Source of the DNA: [Bacillus] enclensis
GTDB lineage: Bacteria > Bacillota > Bacilli > Bacillales > Bacillaceae_B
Assembly: GCF_001456935.1 (NCBI RefSeq)
Contig: NZ_KQ758482.1
Coordinates: forward strand, 972,249 to 1,036,248
Reading direction: 5' to 3'
DNA: 64,000 nucleotides
How positions within the stretch are numbered: the stretch's first letter is position 1; each line of letters opens with the position of its first letter. Made by a program: the position numbers and the translations under genes. This document shows positions 36,335-46,699 of this stretch, in pieces. A model generated the notes under the pieces. That model worked only from the letters and a program-made list of their open reading frames with translations, was not told where the DNA came from and made no database searches.

Positions 36335-37171
36335 TCATCGTTTAAAATTCCACTCATCGGATTCATATCGGGTTTTTGCCAGATTCTCAACATATTGTGT
36401 TTCTTCTTCAGAAAGCACATATGGTTCAAGATTGATATCGAGTCCCTCTTCGAATCCTTTCTTAAAAGCGTCTTTTGCCATATCCATCGTGATTCTTTCA
36501 GACGAGATCTCATTCATGGCAACGGCTTTGTTTTTGAACGCTCTTTGCATACGCTCTTTTACCCTGTCGGAAGGATACTTAAACAGACTGAACAGTTTAT
36601 CTTCGTCAAGATCAAGTAGGATGGACCCGTGCTGGAGGATGACCCCTTTTTGGCGAGTCTGAGCGCTGCCTGCCACCTTCCGGCCCTCCACGACAAGTTC
36701 GTACCAGCTCGGTGCATCGAAGCAAACCGCAGAACGGGGGTTTTTCAATCCTTCCCTTTCTTCAGCCGTCTTCGGGACCGCAAAGTATGCTTCAAGACCA
36801 AGCGCCTGGAATCCCTTTAATATTCCTTCTGAAATAACCCTGTAAGCTTCAGTGACAGTCTTCGGCATTTCAGGGTGCTCCTCGGACACAATGACACTGT
36901 ATGTGAGTTCCTCATCGTGAAGGACTCCCCTTCCTCCCGTTGGCCTTCTCACAAAGCCCAGCCCGTGCTCCCTGACGGCTTCCATATTGATTTCTTTCTC
37001 AACTTTCTGGAAGTATCCTACAGAAAGTGTCGCCGGATCCCATCCATAAAAACGGATCGTCGGCGGGATTTTCCCTTCACTATGCCAATCCAGGAGCGCC
37101 TCATCGAGCGCCATATTGAAGGAAGGCGAACAATTGCCTGAATCGATGAATCTCCACGTTTCTTTTGACAT
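36335..37171 (-). CDS. lipM: Octanoyltransferase LipM
   Basis: Transfers octanoyl from acyl carrier protein to GcvH, the first step of lipoate assembly in Bacillus. 278 residues, biotin/lipoate ligase fold, with [18 protein letters not shown], the catalytic cysteine in [15 protein letters not shown] and [20 protein letters not shown]. Lipoate is needed by the glycine cleavage and branched-chain keto acid systems encoded in this window. Confidence 0.94.
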   Translation of the reverse strand: MSKETWRFIDSGNCSPSFNMALDEALLDWHSEGKIPPTIRFYGWDPATLSVGYFQKVEKEINMEAVREHGLGFVRRPTGGRGVLHDEELTYSVIVSEEHPEMPKTVTEAYRVISEGILKGFQALGLEAYFAVPKTAEEREGLKNPRSAVCFDAPSWYELVVEGRKVAGSAQTRQKGVILQHGSILLDLDEDKLFSLFKYPSDRVKERMQRAFKNKAVAMNEISSERITMDMAKDAFKKGFEEGLDINLEPYVLSEEETQYVENLAKTRYESDEWNFKR

Positions 37172-37352
37172 TCGACATACCTCTTTTACTTTAGCTTCAT
37201 TCTTTTACACCAGGCCGGTATTCAGGCCATTTTTGGATAAAAGGTTTTAATGTGTTTTCCTATGTATTAATCCGTTACTAGTCTACCAAATCCTTTTCCA
37301 AAAACAAAGGAAAACAGATTGGTAAGTCTTTGCTGTGAATAGTAAATTTCTT

Positions 37353-37381
37353 TTGATTCTCTGGGCGATGATGAATATAAT
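37353..37381 (+). promoter_or_regulatory. Sigma-A promoter of yqhL
   Basis: TTGATT at 37353-37358, 17-base spacer, perfect TATAAT at 37376-37381, 40 bases before the start. Confidence 0.85.
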
Positions 37382-37420
37382 AGTAGATAGTGCATTGGAA
37401 GAAAGGAGCATGAAAGCAAG

Positions 37421-37804
37421 ATGGATGGTTTATTTATACTATTAGTCGTACTTGGAGCAATCATTGCGTATTCCCTGTTTACGTACTTCAATCAAAAAAG
37501 AGTGGTCAACACATTGTCAGAGGAAGAGTTCAAAGCAGGTTACAGAAAAGCCCAGCTGATCGATGTGCGCGAAAACAACGAATATAACAACGGACATATT
37601 CTTGGTGCCCGCAATATCCCTCTTTCACAGATGAAAATGAGACAAAAAGAAATCCGCAATGATCAGCCTGTTTACCTGTACTGCCAGAGCGGAATGAGAA
37701 GTGCCCGTGCAGCACAGATGCTTCACCGCAAAGGCTACCGCAATCTTCACCACCTGCAAGGCGGCTTTAAAAAGTGGACAGGTAAAGTTAAGCATAAAAA
37801 ATAA
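37421..37804 (+). CDS. yqhL: Membrane-anchored rhodanese-domain protein YqhL
   Basis: 127 residues: an N-terminal transmembrane helix (about 3-22) and a rhodanese-like domain (about 35-122) with the active-site loop YCQSGMRSARAA. Probable sulfur transferase facing the cytosol; substrate unknown. It is divergent from lipM, with a strong promoter. A stretch of the hairpin repeat follows. Confidence 0.9.
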   Translation: MDGLFILLVVLGAIIAYSLFTYFNQKRVVNTLSEEEFKAGYRKAQLIDVRENNEYNNGHILGARNIPLSQMKMRQKEIRNDQPVYLYCQSGMRSARAAQMLHRKGYRNLHHLQGGFKKWTGKVKHKK

Positions 37805-37807
37805 AAA

Positions 37808-37922
37808 ACTCGAGTCTCCTGCCGCAGGAGCTCGACAAGCATAAAACGAGACCCCCAAAAAGGCGTACTTTGCCTTTGGGGGTCTTAGTTTGTTTACCCA
37901 GAGCTCCTGGCCGAAGGAGCCT
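37808..37922 (+). repeat. Long hairpin element related to the 11.4-12.0 kb array
   Basis: A palindromic element with outer arms CTCCTGCCGCAGGAGCTC and GAGCTCCTGGCCGAAGGAGC, and an inner stem GACCCCCAAA / TTTGGGGGTC. It shares CGACAAGCATAA with the A units of the array. Confidence 0.65.
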
Positions 37923-37927
37923 ACAAT

Positions 37928-37970
37928 TAAGAAAGGATTGCCTTAACCGGCAATCCTTTCTTTGTTATAG
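37928..37970. terminator. Terminator of gcvPB (bidirectional)
   Basis: AAGAAAGGATTGCC / GGCAATCCTTTCTT, a 14-bp stem with loop TTAACC, ending 17 bases from the gcvPB stop. Confidence 0.9.
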
Positions 37971-37986
37971 ATACCACTATCCTGAC

Positions 37987-39453
37987 TTACGCTTCAGGAG
38001 TATAACGAAGAATCGGTTTTCTTGCTGCAAGGGTTTCGTCCATTCGTTTGACTACTGTTGTATGCGGTGCTTCCTGGACGATTTCAGGCGTTTCCTCTGC
38101 TTCTTTTGCAATCTGGATCATAGCATCGATGAAAGAATCCAGTGTTTCTTTCGACTCTGTTTCAGTCGGTTCGATCATCATGCATTCCTCTACGTTCAAC
38201 GGGAAGTAGATCGTTGGCGGATGGTAACCGAAGTCGAGCAGCCTTTTCGCGATATCAAGTGTCCTCACTCCGAGTTTTTTCTGACGCTTACCGCTGATGA
38301 CGAATTCATGCTTGCAGTGACGGTCATATGGAAGATCAAAATGAGGAGCCAGTCTTCTCATCATATAGTTTGCATTAAGGACCGCATTCTCGGTTACAGC
38401 CTTCAACCCGTCAGGTCCCATCGAGCGGATATACGTATAGGCACGTACGTTGATGCCAAAGTTTCCATAATAAGGTTTCACGCGGCCGATTGAATCCGGA
38501 CGGTTATAGTCAAATTCGAAATGATCACCGTTCTTCACCAGAACCGGCTTCGGGAGGTAGCGGATCAAATCTTCTTTTACACCGACCGGGCCGCTTCCGG
38601 GACCTCCGCCTCCGTGTGGACCCGTAAAGGTTTTATGGAGATTCAAGTGAACGACATCGAAGCCCATATCCCCCGGTCTCGCCTTGGACAGGACGGCATT
38701 CAGATTGGCACCGTCATAATACAGCTTGCCACCGGCTTCGTGGATGATCGCTGCCATCTCCAGGATGTTTTCTTCAAATAATCCCAACGTGTTCGGATTT
38801 GTGAGCATAAGGGCCGCAGTATCTTCCCCGACAACCCTCTTTAGATCTTCGAGATCCACAAGGCCATTTTCATCCGATTTCACTGTCACCGTTTCAAAAC
38901 CGGCCACTGTAGCACTTGCAGGGTTTGTTCCATGGGCGGAGTCAGGTACGATGACTTTTGTACGCTTCGTATCACCGTTTGCTTCATGGTAAGCACGGAT
39001 CATCATTAGACCCGTCCACTCGCCGTGAGCTCCGGCAGCAGGCTGGAGAGTCACTTCGTCCATGCCCGTGATTTCTTTCAGATGCTCCTGAAGGTCATAC
39101 ATCAATTCAAGTGCTCCCTGGACACTTTCCGGTTCCTGAAGCGGGTTGATATGTGCAAAGCCATTTAGCCGCGCCACATTTTCATTCACCTTCGGGTTGT
39201 ATTTCATCGTACACGATCCGAGCGGGTAGAATCCTGAATCAACACCATGGTTGCGTTTGGATAATGCAGTATAGTGGCGCATGATATCAAGCTCTGACAC
39301 TTCCGGTAAATGAGGCTCCTCCGTCCGGATATAATCGGAAGGAATCAATTCAGAAACATCTACTTCCGGTACATCCAGTTCAGGCAGGCTGTAGCCGACA
39401 CGGCCTTGTTTCGATAATTCAAAGATAAGAGGCTGATCCTGTAAGTTATTCAT
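37987..39453 (-). CDS. gcvPB: Glycine dehydrogenase (decarboxylating) subunit 2
   Basis: PLP-binding half of the glycine cleavage P-protein. 488 residues; the cofactor lysine lies in [16 protein letters not shown]. The ATG at 39453 overlaps the gcvPA stop (ATGAATAA), so the earlier frame start at 39486 is rejected; the length equals that of B. subtilis GcvPB. Confidence 0.96.
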   Translation of the reverse strand: MNNLQDQPLIFELSKQGRVGYSLPELDVPEVDVSELIPSDYIRTEEPHLPEVSELDIMRHYTALSKRNHGVDSGFYPLGSCTMKYNPKVNENVARLNGFAHINPLQEPESVQGALELMYDLQEHLKEITGMDEVTLQPAAGAHGEWTGLMMIRAYHEANGDTKRTKVIVPDSAHGTNPASATVAGFETVTVKSDENGLVDLEDLKRVVGEDTAALMLTNPNTLGLFEENILEMAAIIHEAGGKLYYDGANLNAVLSKARPGDMGFDVVHLNLHKTFTGPHGGGGPGSGPVGVKEDLIRYLPKPVLVKNGDHFEFDYNRPDSIGRVKPYYGNFGINVRAYTYIRSMGPDGLKAVTENAVLNANYMMRRLAPHFDLPYDRHCKHEFVISGKRQKKLGVRTLDIAKRLLDFGYHPPTIYFPLNVEECMMIEPTETESKETLDSFIDAMIQIAKEAEETPEIVQEAPHTTVVKRMDETLAARKPILRYTPEA

Positions 39454-40792
39454 GACAATCCCCCAATTCCTGTGCAAATGCATCAATTTCTTCTTTGCTG
39501 CGAAGTTCAGTCACGGCAACCAGCATATGATACTTCAACTCTTCATCCACTAGACCGAGATCATATCCGCCGATGATTTCTTTTTCTAGAAGCTTTTTGT
39601 TTATTTCTTTCACAGGGGCATTCACTTTTACGACAAATTCATTGAAAGAAGGACCTTCGAATGCGATTTCAAATCCTTTTTTCTTGAGTTCCTCTTTCGC
39701 ATAATGAGCTTTTTGGATATTCTGAAGGGCCATCTCTTTAACACCCTGTTTTCCGAGTGCCGTCATCGCAACGGAAGCTGCCAGCGCGTTCAAAGCCTGG
39801 TTTGAACAGATATTAGATGTCGCTTTATCGCGGCGGATATGCTGTTCACGGGCCTGAAGGGTCAATACAAATCCTCTCCGGCCTTCTTCATCGACCGTCT
39901 GCCCCACTAGACGGCCGGGAACTTTACGCATCAATTTTTTACTTACTGCAAAATAACCGCAGTGAGGTCCGCCAAACGCACTCGGGATCCCAAACGGCTG
40001 GGCATCCCCGACAACGATGTCCGCTCCGAGTTTTCCAGGCGGTGTCAGGGCACCAAGCGATAGCGGGTTGGAAGATACGACAAACATTGCTTTCTCGCTG
40101 TGCGCGGCTTCTTCAATCGCCTTCAGGTCTTCCACCCTTCCAAAGAAGTTAGGGTATTGAACGATGACAGCTGCAATATCACTGCTCATAAGCTTTTTCA
40201 ATTCCTCAGTATCTGTGACGCCATTATGATGCGGAATCTCCACAACGTCGATATATTGGCCCTTCGCATACGTTCTTAGAACATCCCGTGATTCAGGGTG
40301 AACCGTACTTGAAACAAGAACTTTTTTGCGGCGGGTCTGACCTGCGCTTAACATGGCGGCCTCGGCCAGTGCAGTCCCTCCGTCGTACATGGAGGAGTTC
40401 GCTACATCCATCCCCGTCAGTTCGCAGATCATCGTTTGAAATTCAAAGATGGCCTGCAGTTCACCTTGTGAGATTTCAGGCTGATACGGCGTATACGCGG
40501 TGTAGAATTCTGAACGTGACAATACGTGATCGACGATGATCGGCGCATAGTGATCATAAACACCCGCTCCAAGGAAGGAGGCATGACTTTTCAAATCTGC
40601 ATTTTTTGCCGCCATTTTAGTCAATTCTTTCACCAGACCGGTTTCTGACTTGGCAGGCTTGATATTATACTCACCTTTGAAGCGGACCTTCTCAGGAATA
40701 TCCTCAAATAAATCGTCGATGCTGTTTACTCCAATGCTATTTAACATTTCCCGTTGATCTTGCTCTGTCATCGGTAAATAACGATGCTTCAT
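39446..40792 (-). CDS. gcvPA: Glycine dehydrogenase (decarboxylating) subunit 1
   Basis: Partner half of the two-subunit P-protein; decarboxylates glycine and passes aminomethyl to lipoyl-GcvH. 448 residues with [19 protein letters not shown] and [13 protein letters not shown] at 40792 has GGAGG 10 bases upstream; an ATG at 40801 is too close to it. 18 bases after gcvT. Confidence 0.96.
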   Translation of the reverse strand: MKHRYLPMTEQDQREMLNSIGVNSIDDLFEDIPEKVRFKGEYNIKPAKSETGLVKELTKMAAKNADLKSHASFLGAGVYDHYAPIIVDHVLSRSEFYTAYTPYQPEISQGELQAIFEFQTMICELTGMDVANSSMYDGGTALAEAAMLSAGQTRRKKVLVSSTVHPESRDVLRTYAKGQYIDVVEIPHHNGVTDTEELKKLMSSDIAAVIVQYPNFFGRVEDLKAIEEAAHSEKAMFVVSSNPLSLGALTPPGKLGADIVVGDAQPFGIPSAFGGPHCGYFAVSKKLMRKVPGRLVGQTVDEEGRRGFVLTLQAREQHIRRDKATSNICSNQALNALAASVAMTALGKQGVKEMALQNIQKAHYAKEELKKKGFEIAFEGPSFNEFVVKVNAPVKEINKKLLEKEIIGGYDLGLVDEELKYHMLVAVTELRSKEEIDAFAQELGDCHE

Positions 40793-40810
40793 GACCGTCA
40801 TTCCTCCCTA

Positions 40811-41914
40811 TTATTTAGTTCTCTTATAAAATGGTGTCGGAACCACTTTTGCGTTAACTTTCTTTCCTCTGATTTCAACCTGGATTTCTGTATCGATGGA
40901 GGTGAACTCTTTTTTCAGCAGGGCAAGGCCGACATTTTTCTTTAAAGTAGGAGACTGTGTCCCTGTTGTCACTTCGCCGATTTCTTCCTCGCCTGAAAAT
41001 ACTTTGTAGCCGTGACGCGGGATGCCGCGTTCGATCATTTCAATACCGACAATCTTTCTTGACGCACCTTCATCTTTCTGTTTTTTCAGAGCGTCCTGCC
41101 CGTTGAAAGGAATCTCCTTGTTCACCTTTACTGCAAAGCCGATCCCCGCTTCGATAGGGGAGATGTCTTTTGAGAGTTCCTGTCCATAAAGTGCTAGATT
41201 CGCTTCGAAACGCAGGGTATCGCGTGCCCCGAGTCCGCATGGAAGCACCCCGTCCTTCTCGCCTTCTTTTAAAATATCTTTCCAGATTGCGGCTGCATCC
41301 TCTGCATCACAGTAGATTTCAAAACCGTCTTCTCCTGTGTATCCTGTGCGGGAGACAAGGGCATGACGTCCATTGATGCTGACGTTGGATTGGAATTTAA
41401 AGAACCCGATCTCGCTCAAAGAATGTTCATTTGTCAACCTTTGCAAAACACCTTCAGCAAGCGGACCCTGCAAAGCGAGCTGAGCCATATGCTCGGAGAT
41501 ATTATTGATTTCTACTCCGTCTGTTTCATGCTGTTTCAGCCATTCAAAATCCTTATCGATGTTCGCTGCATTGACCACCAATAAATAGTCATTATCTTTT
41601 ATTTTATAAATCAGAAGGTCATCAACGGTGCCGCCGTCTCCATAGCACATTGCAGTATATTGAGCCCCGCCGTCTTTGACTTTGGATACATCATTGGTCA
41701 TCATTTTCTGTAAGTATTCGAGAGCCCCTTCGCCCTTCACTTCGATTTCTCCCATATGCGACACATCAAAGAGCCCTGCACGGGTCCTGACCGCTTCGTG
41801 CTCTGCTTTGATACTTGAGAATTGAACCGGTAATGCCCAGCCTCCGAAGTCGATCGTCTTTCCCCCATACTCTTTATACACTTCATATAGAGGTGTTTTT
41901 TTCAAATCTGCCAT
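40811..41914 (-). CDS. gcvT: Aminomethyltransferase (glycine cleavage T-protein)
   Basis: Transfers the methylene unit to tetrahydrofolate, releasing ammonia. 367 residues: GcvT fold with [38 protein letters not shown], the catalytic aspartate in MTNDVSKV, and the [14 protein letters not shown] signature. AAGGGGG lies upstream. First gene behind the glycine riboswitch. Confidence 0.96.
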   Translation of the reverse strand: MADLKKTPLYEVYKEYGGKTIDFGGWALPVQFSSIKAEHEAVRTRAGLFDVSHMGEIEVKGEGALEYLQKMMTNDVSKVKDGGAQYTAMCYGDGGTVDDLLIYKIKDNDYLLVVNAANIDKDFEWLKQHETDGVEINNISEHMAQLALQGPLAEGVLQRLTNEHSLSEIGFFKFQSNVSINGRHALVSRTGYTGEDGFEIYCDAEDAAAIWKDILKEGEKDGVLPCGLGARDTLRFEANLALYGQELSKDISPIEAGIGFAVKVNKEIPFNGQDALKKQKDEGASRKIVGIEMIERGIPRHGYKVFSGEEEIGEVTTGTQSPTLKKNVGLALLKKEFTSIDTEIQVEIRGKKVNAKVVPTPFYKRTK

Positions 41915-41983
41915 TAGACTTCCCCCTTAATATCATCAAACTTTTCCTTCTGTACGCTTCCTGCTGCCAAATATCCGCGCATG

Positions 41984-42186
41984 AAAAAAGACAGAAAAAC
42001 CCCTTTTTTCAAAAGAGTTTCTCTGTCCTTTCACCTGAAAGTTTACCGGTAAAACGGCTTTCCCCTTTGGTGGCTTCCAAATGGAAACACTCTCCAGAGC
42101 TGCGTCCAGCAAGAGTCTTTTTGCCTGAGAGATTCACACATTGATGTTTGCTCCTTCGGCGCTGTATGGTACAGTCTCTCCCCTTG
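41984..42186 (-). promoter_or_regulatory. Tandem glycine riboswitch with terminator
   Basis: The leader has two glycine aptamers on the reverse strand. The first has GGAGAGACTGTACC, CGCCGAAGGAGCAAAC and TCTCTCAGGCAAAAAGACTC. The second follows, with CACCAAAGGGGAAAGCC and ACTTTCAGGTGAAAGGAC. A 13-bp terminator stem (GACAGAGAAACTC with GGGTTTTTCTGTC) and T run ends at 41984. By analogy to the B. subtilis gcvT leader, glycine binding should prevent termination and turn the operon on. Confidence 0.95.
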
Positions 42187-42370
42187 CTATCATTCGCCAA
42201 TATTCCTTGCAACATTTGGTCATACTAGAAGTATAAACAGTAGAAATGTTATTGATGTGAATGTTCGGATTATTATAGTTTTCAAAACATTAGGTAATCT
42301 ACTCTCATCCTACCATTAAACATAAGTTCCGGGCAATCATTTTTCTATCAAATAAGGAGATGTTTTTCAC

Positions 42371-44071
42371 ATGAATGTTGACGTTGTATTTAATGAGGAG
42401 TGGGGCGATGGTCTCGATACGTTAATAAATAATGACGGCCCCTGGGGGAGCTGGGAGCTCTACAAGCTTGCAATAGAATGTGAGCAGCATCTGGCAATCC
42501 CGAACTTTGAGGGCCTTCAGGCACCAAAACATTTGGCTAATGTGACTCCGCTCCCCCATCAGCTCGAAGCTGCCAGACAGGTAGTGGAAACAATGAACGG
42601 AAAAGCCATCCTTGCCGATGAGGTGGGCCTCGGGAAAACGATTGAAGCTGGTCTGATATTAAAAGAATATATGATTCGCGGACTCGTAAAAAAGGTTTTG
42701 ATACTCGTCCCTGCATCACTGGTGTCCCAATGGGCATATGAACTGAACAGCAAGTTCTTCATCCCTGCCGTCGCGCAGCGCAAAAGCTATGTCTGGGATC
42801 AGTGCGATATCGTGGTTTCCTCCATGGATACCGCAAAAAGGAGCCCGCATCGCGAGAAAGTTTATGAACAGGACTATGACCTTGTCATCATTGATGAAGC
42901 TCACAAACTGAAAAATCATAAAACCAAAAACTATGAATTTGTCCAGAATCTCAAGAAAAAGTTTTGCTTACTTCTTACAGCCACACCGATACAAAATAAA
43001 GTAGAAGAAATCTTCCATCTTGTTTCACTGTTAAAACCTGGGCACCTTGGGAATGAATCCGGATTCACCGACCGTTACAAAAAAGGAGACCGGACTGTCC
43101 ATGATGATGACTCCTTGAATCAGCTCATCAATAAAGTCATGATCCGGAACAGGAGGAGTGATACAGGAATTGAATGGACGAAGCGCCACGTCAAAACGAT
43201 ACTCATTGATTTCAATCAGCCGGAACGAGACCTGTACGACAGTATCAACTTATTGAAAGGGAGCCAGGAAGACTGGGCCGCGGCCAGTTCATTTTCACTC
43301 CTCACATTGCAAAGGGAAGCGTGCAGCAGCAGGGAATCCGTTTTTTACACGCTGAAAAACATGATCGAGAAAAAAGAAAATCCTACTGCCGCATTCGAGA
43401 ATACGATTGGCACACTCATGAAAAAAGTGGAAAACGTGACCGTGAATTCAAAAGCCCAGAAAGCGCTGGAACTGATCCAGCAGATAAACGACAAGGTCAT
43501 TATCTTCACTGAATACAGGGCGACACAGCTGTACCTGCAATGGTTTCTGAAGCAGCACGGGATCTCTTCTGTACCGTTCAGGGGCGGTTTCAAAGGCGGA
43601 AAGAAGGACTGGATGCGTCAGCTGTTCCAAAACCACGCCCAGGTACTCATTGCAACTGAAGCTGGCGGCGAAGGAATCAACCTCCAGTTCTGCCACCATG
43701 TCATCAATTTCGACCTGCCTTGGAATCCCATGCGCCTTGAACAGCGGATTGGACGCGTACACCGTCTCGGCCAGACCGAGGATGTGCATATATACAACTT
43801 TGCCACCAGGGATACGGTGGAAGAACATATCCTAAAGCTGCTGTATGAAAAAATCAACCTGTTCGAGAGGGTGATCGGCCAGCTCGATGAGATTTTGACG
43901 AGGCTTGATTTTTCAGATTTTGAAGAGCACGTCACGGATATCCTCTCTTCCTCGCGAACCGAGGGAGAGCTCAAGATCAAAATGGAAAACCTGACCAGTA
44001 TGATTCAGTTCGCAGAAGAATTAAAGGAGGAAAAAGCCAATGCAGCAGCGCGAAATACATCAATTTCTTGA
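42371..44071 (+). CDS. yqhH: SNF2-family helicase-like ATPase YqhH
   Basis: 566 residues, a predicted DNA-dependent ATPase of the SNF2/RapA type. Motif I LADEVGLGKTIEAG (about 77-90), motif II IIDEAHKL, motif III LLTATPIQN, motif V ATEAGGEGINLQ and motif VI QRIGRVHRLGQ are all present. The target is unknown. AAGGAG precedes the ATG by 11 bases. Overlaps yqhG by 32 bases; divergent from gcvT. Confidence 0.93.
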   Translation: MNVDVVFNEEWGDGLDTLINNDGPWGSWELYKLAIECEQHLAIPNFEGLQAPKHLANVTPLPHQLEAARQVVETMNGKAILADEVGLGKTIEAGLILKEYMIRGLVKKVLILVPASLVSQWAYELNSKFFIPAVAQRKSYVWDQCDIVVSSMDTAKRSPHREKVYEQDYDLVIIDEAHKLKNHKTKNYEFVQNLKKKFCLLLTATPIQNKVEEIFHLVSLLKPGHLGNESGFTDRYKKGDRTVHDDDSLNQLINKVMIRNRRSDTGIEWTKRHVKTILIDFNQPERDLYDSINLLKGSQEDWAAASSFSLLTLQREACSSRESVFYTLKNMIEKKENPTAAFENTIGTLMKKVENVTVNSKAQKALELIQQINDKVIIFTEYRATQLYLQWFLKQHGISSVPFRGGFKGGKKDWMRQLFQNHAQVLIATEAGGEGINLQFCHHVINFDLPWNPMRLEQRIGRVHRLGQTEDVHIYNFATRDTVEEHILKLLYEKINLFERVIGQLDEILTRLDFSDFEEHVTDILSSSRTEGELKIKMENLTSMIQFAEELKEEKANAAARNTSIS

Positions 44072-44831
44072 ACGCTATTTTACAGCAAACGGCTGCGAGC
44101 TGGTTGCAAATGGGGAAGGCTATATGACCGTCCAATTGACGATCGATCTTGATAAAGAATTGATGAACCGTCCATTTTACTGGCATTATCTGGAGAAGAC
44201 AGGCGGGACCCCAAATCCGATGACCTTGTCTCTGGTGACGGACGGGGAAAAAGCACCGGAAGATTTCAAAGGGGAACTCATCCATTTCGGCTCCCCGCGA
44301 TTACACCAGATATTCCGTTCGACAAGAAATCTTGCAGGATATATCCGTCTTTATGAAGAAAGAATGAATTTCAACGGCCAGCAGGTGCCTCTCCATCCAT
44401 GGCTTGGTTTGAATATCAAAATTTCTCATGTGACAAATTTGAAAAAGGACAGGATTGAAAGCATTGGTCTTAATTTGATCAACGGCCACATACAGGAGGA
44501 CTTTCACAATCACCTGTTATCGAGAAGATTGACCCCTAAGATTCCCGACTTTTCTTTTACTTTGACTCCGATCATTAAACCGCAGAGCGGGATAAATCGA
44601 ATTCAAGGTTATCTGCTGAACGGAATCGAACAGGAATCCTTCTCCTGGGCAGACGAAGCAAGGAAAAGATGGGAAGAAGATCTGGATCTCCTAAGTCATT
44701 TTTACGGTAATCACGAGGAAAAACCGGAATCGTACCACCTCGAAAAGCAGGCGTTAAAAGAACAATATGAACCCAATATTACAATTGATATCATCAATGG
44801 AGGAATATTCTATTTACAGAACACCCATTGA
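44040..44831 (+). CDS. yqhG: YqhG family protein
   Basis: 263 residues, DUF3799-like/YqhG family, function unknown. The start has AAAGGAGG 9 bases upstream within the end of yqhH, so the two are translationally linked and may work together. Contains GCELVANGEGYMTVQLTIDLDKELMNRPFYWHY split in the conserved N-terminal half. Confidence 0.85.
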   Translation: MQQREIHQFLERYFTANGCELVANGEGYMTVQLTIDLDKELMNRPFYWHYLEKTGGTPNPMTLSLVTDGEKAPEDFKGELIHFGSPRLHQIFRSTRNLAGYIRLYEERMNFNGQQVPLHPWLGLNIKISHVTNLKKDRIESIGLNLINGHIQEDFHNHLLSRRLTPKIPDFSFTLTPIIKPQSGINRIQGYLLNGIEQESFSWADEARKRWEEDLDLLSHFYGNHEEKPESYHLEKQALKEQYEPNITIDIINGGIFYLQNTH

Positions 44832-44838
44832 GCATAGA

Positions 44839-44878
44839 AAAACCGCCCTGTCATTTACAGAGGCGGTCCTATTTTTTA
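44839..44878. terminator. Terminator of yqhG / yqzE
   Basis: ACCGCC / GGCGGT stem extended by partial pairing, with ATTTTTT after; the gene yqzE converges on it. Confidence 0.8.
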
Positions 44879-45051
44879 TTCTTTTTAAACAGCACCAGGA
44901 AGGCATATGGCAAGACCCCGAACCATCTGAATAAAAAAGGGGGACGCTCATTCTTCCTCTGGTGTTTCAGAGTTTTTCGTTCATGTGGGGATTTTTCGTA
45001 ATGCTGAACAAATGTCTGGGTTATGAACTTTACGTAATCATTTACTGACAT
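44869..45051 (-). CDS. yqzE: YqzE family small protein
   Basis: 60 residues, starting MSVNDYVKFITQTFVQHYEK, with a basic middle and a hydrophobic C-terminal part (FLFRWFGVLPYAFLVLF). Matches YqzE, a conserved small protein beside comG in Bacilli. Function unknown. Confidence 0.82.
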   Translation of the reverse strand: MSVNDYVKFITQTFVQHYEKSPHERKTLKHQRKNERPPFLFRWFGVLPYAFLVLFKKNKK

Positions 45052-45102
45052 AAACGCACCACCTTCCGCTTCTATCAGTATATCCGCACCATCAGAATTT
45101 AA

Positions 45103-45600
45103 TCATGATTCGATGTGGCGCTTCAATTCATTCAGTGTCTCTTCAATCGATTTACCGGTGGTATCGATTTCTGAACTACTGGCATTTCTATAAAGGGGCA
45201 GCCGGCGGTCGTAAAGATTTCGCAATTGGTCCCTGGAATTTTTCAGGACGAGCGGTCGTTCACAGTCTCCCTCCAGCCGCTCCCATAACTCTTCAAATGA
45301 ACAATAAAGGTGGAATACCTTCCCGCTTTCACTTAGTATGTCCCTATTCTCTTTTCGTTCGATGATCCCTCCACCTGTGGTGATGACTGCTTCCTTCTTT
45401 TTCACTTCCATCAAAGCTTGTGTTTCGATTGTACGGAAAAAGCCTTCACCATCTTCCCGGAAGATTTCCTTTATCGGACGGCCTTCCTTCTCTTCTATGA
45501 AGTGATCCATATCAATTACGGGGAGATTCTGAAGCAACCCTATTTCCTTACCGACAGTTGTCTTCCCCACTCCCATGAAACCTATTAAAAAAATCGGCAT
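45103..45600 (-). CDS. aroK: Shikimate kinase
   Basis: Phosphorylates shikimate at position 3. 165 residues: P-loop GFMGVGKTT at about 7-15, the substrate motif DMDHFIEEKEG, the GGGIIE motif, and LID region ERPLV. The ATG at 45600 overlaps the end of comGG, and an upstream start at 45615 lies within comGG. Confidence 0.93.
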   Translation of the reverse strand: MPIFLIGFMGVGKTTVGKEIGLLQNLPVIDMDHFIEEKEGRPIKEIFREDGEGFFRTIETQALMEVKKKEAVITTGGGIIERKENRDILSESGKVFHLYCSFEELWERLEGDCERPLVLKNSRDQLRNLYDRRLPLYRNASSSEIDTTGKSIEETLNELKRHIES

Positions 45601-45605
45601 GCACA

Positions 45606-46007
45606 TTACTTCCAATCTATGATTTGTTTTGTTTCCCTATTATACACAACAGAGACCGGCTTAAAAACCTTCTCATCTGTTTGATAGGTTATTTCCATCA
45701 GCACCTCGTGTTCATTCAGGAGGGAATTCACTACTTCTGTTTCACCAAAGTCCCCCTCATGTATGACTGAAGCGGGCACAGGATCTTTCATTCCGAGGAG
45801 CGCACCATGGGCAATGCTCACCTTTCTTTCATACACTTCTCCCATATTGACCAAATAGCGGTATTTACTGAGAAAAAGGCTTGTCGACAATACAGCCGCC
45901 GTTATGACGATCATGAACAACAGCATTGAATAGGGAAGCAGAAAACCTCCCTCATTAAGGTACTTCCGGTTGAATTTACTTGTAATGATAATATTCACTT
46001 TCAACAT
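45606..46007 (-). CDS. comGG: Competence pseudopilin-like protein ComGG
   Basis: Minor pilin-like component of the DNA uptake pseudopilus. 133 residues with a prepilin-type hydrophobic stretch (about 22-46); the cleavage site GGFLLP lacks the usual glutamate at +5, as in other ComGG. Overlaps comGF by 32 bases. Distal end of the comG operon. Confidence 0.85.
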   Translation of the reverse strand: MLKVNIIITSKFNRKYLNEGGFLLPYSMLLFMIVITAAVLSTSLFLSKYRYLVNMGEVYERKVSIAHGALLGMKDPVPASVIHEGDFGETEVVNSLLNEHEVLMEITYQTDEKVFKPVSVVYNRETKQIIDWK

Positions 46008-46404
46008 TCTCTCCCTCTTTAAACACTACAGAGATCTTAATTCCTTGCTGGACTTCTGTAATAACAAACGAATCGATTTCTTGAAGCACGACCTCATGCC
46101 CGAGTCCGCCAACCCTTCTCCTTACTGAATCTTGATACCGCTCATACGTAATGGTTCCCCCATCGCTTTCAAACGAGATTTCTTCCGGGGAATACAGAAT
46201 ATTACTCCCTCCCCACATTTCCGTTCTCAGGCTCTCGCTGAACAGATTCCATTCATAATACCTAGGAGGGAGGCTTTCTTTTTGGATGATCTGAAGTCCT
46301 TTTATGACAAGTGGAAAGCTGAGCGATATGACCAAAAAGATCATAAAGGACAGCAGGGCATCGAGCAGAGTGAACCCCTTATTATTCAGAAGCACATATT
46401 TCAT
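45976..46404 (-). CDS. comGF: Competence protein ComGF
   Basis: 142 residues; prepilin site KGFTLLD followed by a hydrophobic helix (about 10-33). Part of the competence pseudopilus. Overlaps comGE by 23 bases. Confidence 0.9.
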   Translation of the reverse strand: MKYVLLNNKGFTLLDALLSFMIFLVISLSFPLVIKGLQIIQKESLPPRYYEWNLFSESLRTEMWGGSNILYSPEEISFESDGGTITYERYQDSVRRRVGGLGHEVVLQEIDSFVITEVQQGIKISVVFKEGENVESEYYHYK

Positions 46405-46699
46405 CGGTGACTCCCTCCTTTTCGAAGGCTACACAAGGACTGGTGAGGTCATTCCCTTTCCAATTCAGGGTGTAAAGCACTCCCTTATACATCCTCGTAC
46501 TATTTTTATAGTCATCCGTCACAACTGCATGCTCAATCCCTTCAAGAAGGAACTTCATTGCCTCTACCCTATGCTGTTTTTCTTCAAGTGTGGTAATCAT
46601 CCTGATGCTTAGAGGAAGGGAAAATGCGAGCATCATCATGAAACAGCTAAAAGCGACCAGGCTTTCGGGAAGTGAAAAACCTTTAGAATTCCTGTACAT
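46382..46699 (-). CDS. comGE: Competence pseudopilin ComGE
   Basis: 105 residues with prepilin motif SKGFSLPESLVAF and a single hydrophobic helix. Overlaps comGD and comGF. Confidence 0.85.
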   Translation of the reverse strand: MYRNSKGFSLPESLVAFSCFMMMLAFSLPLSIRMITTLEEKQHRVEAMKFLLEGIEHAVVTDDYKNSTRMYKGVLYTLNWKGNDLTSPCVAFEKEGVTDEICASE

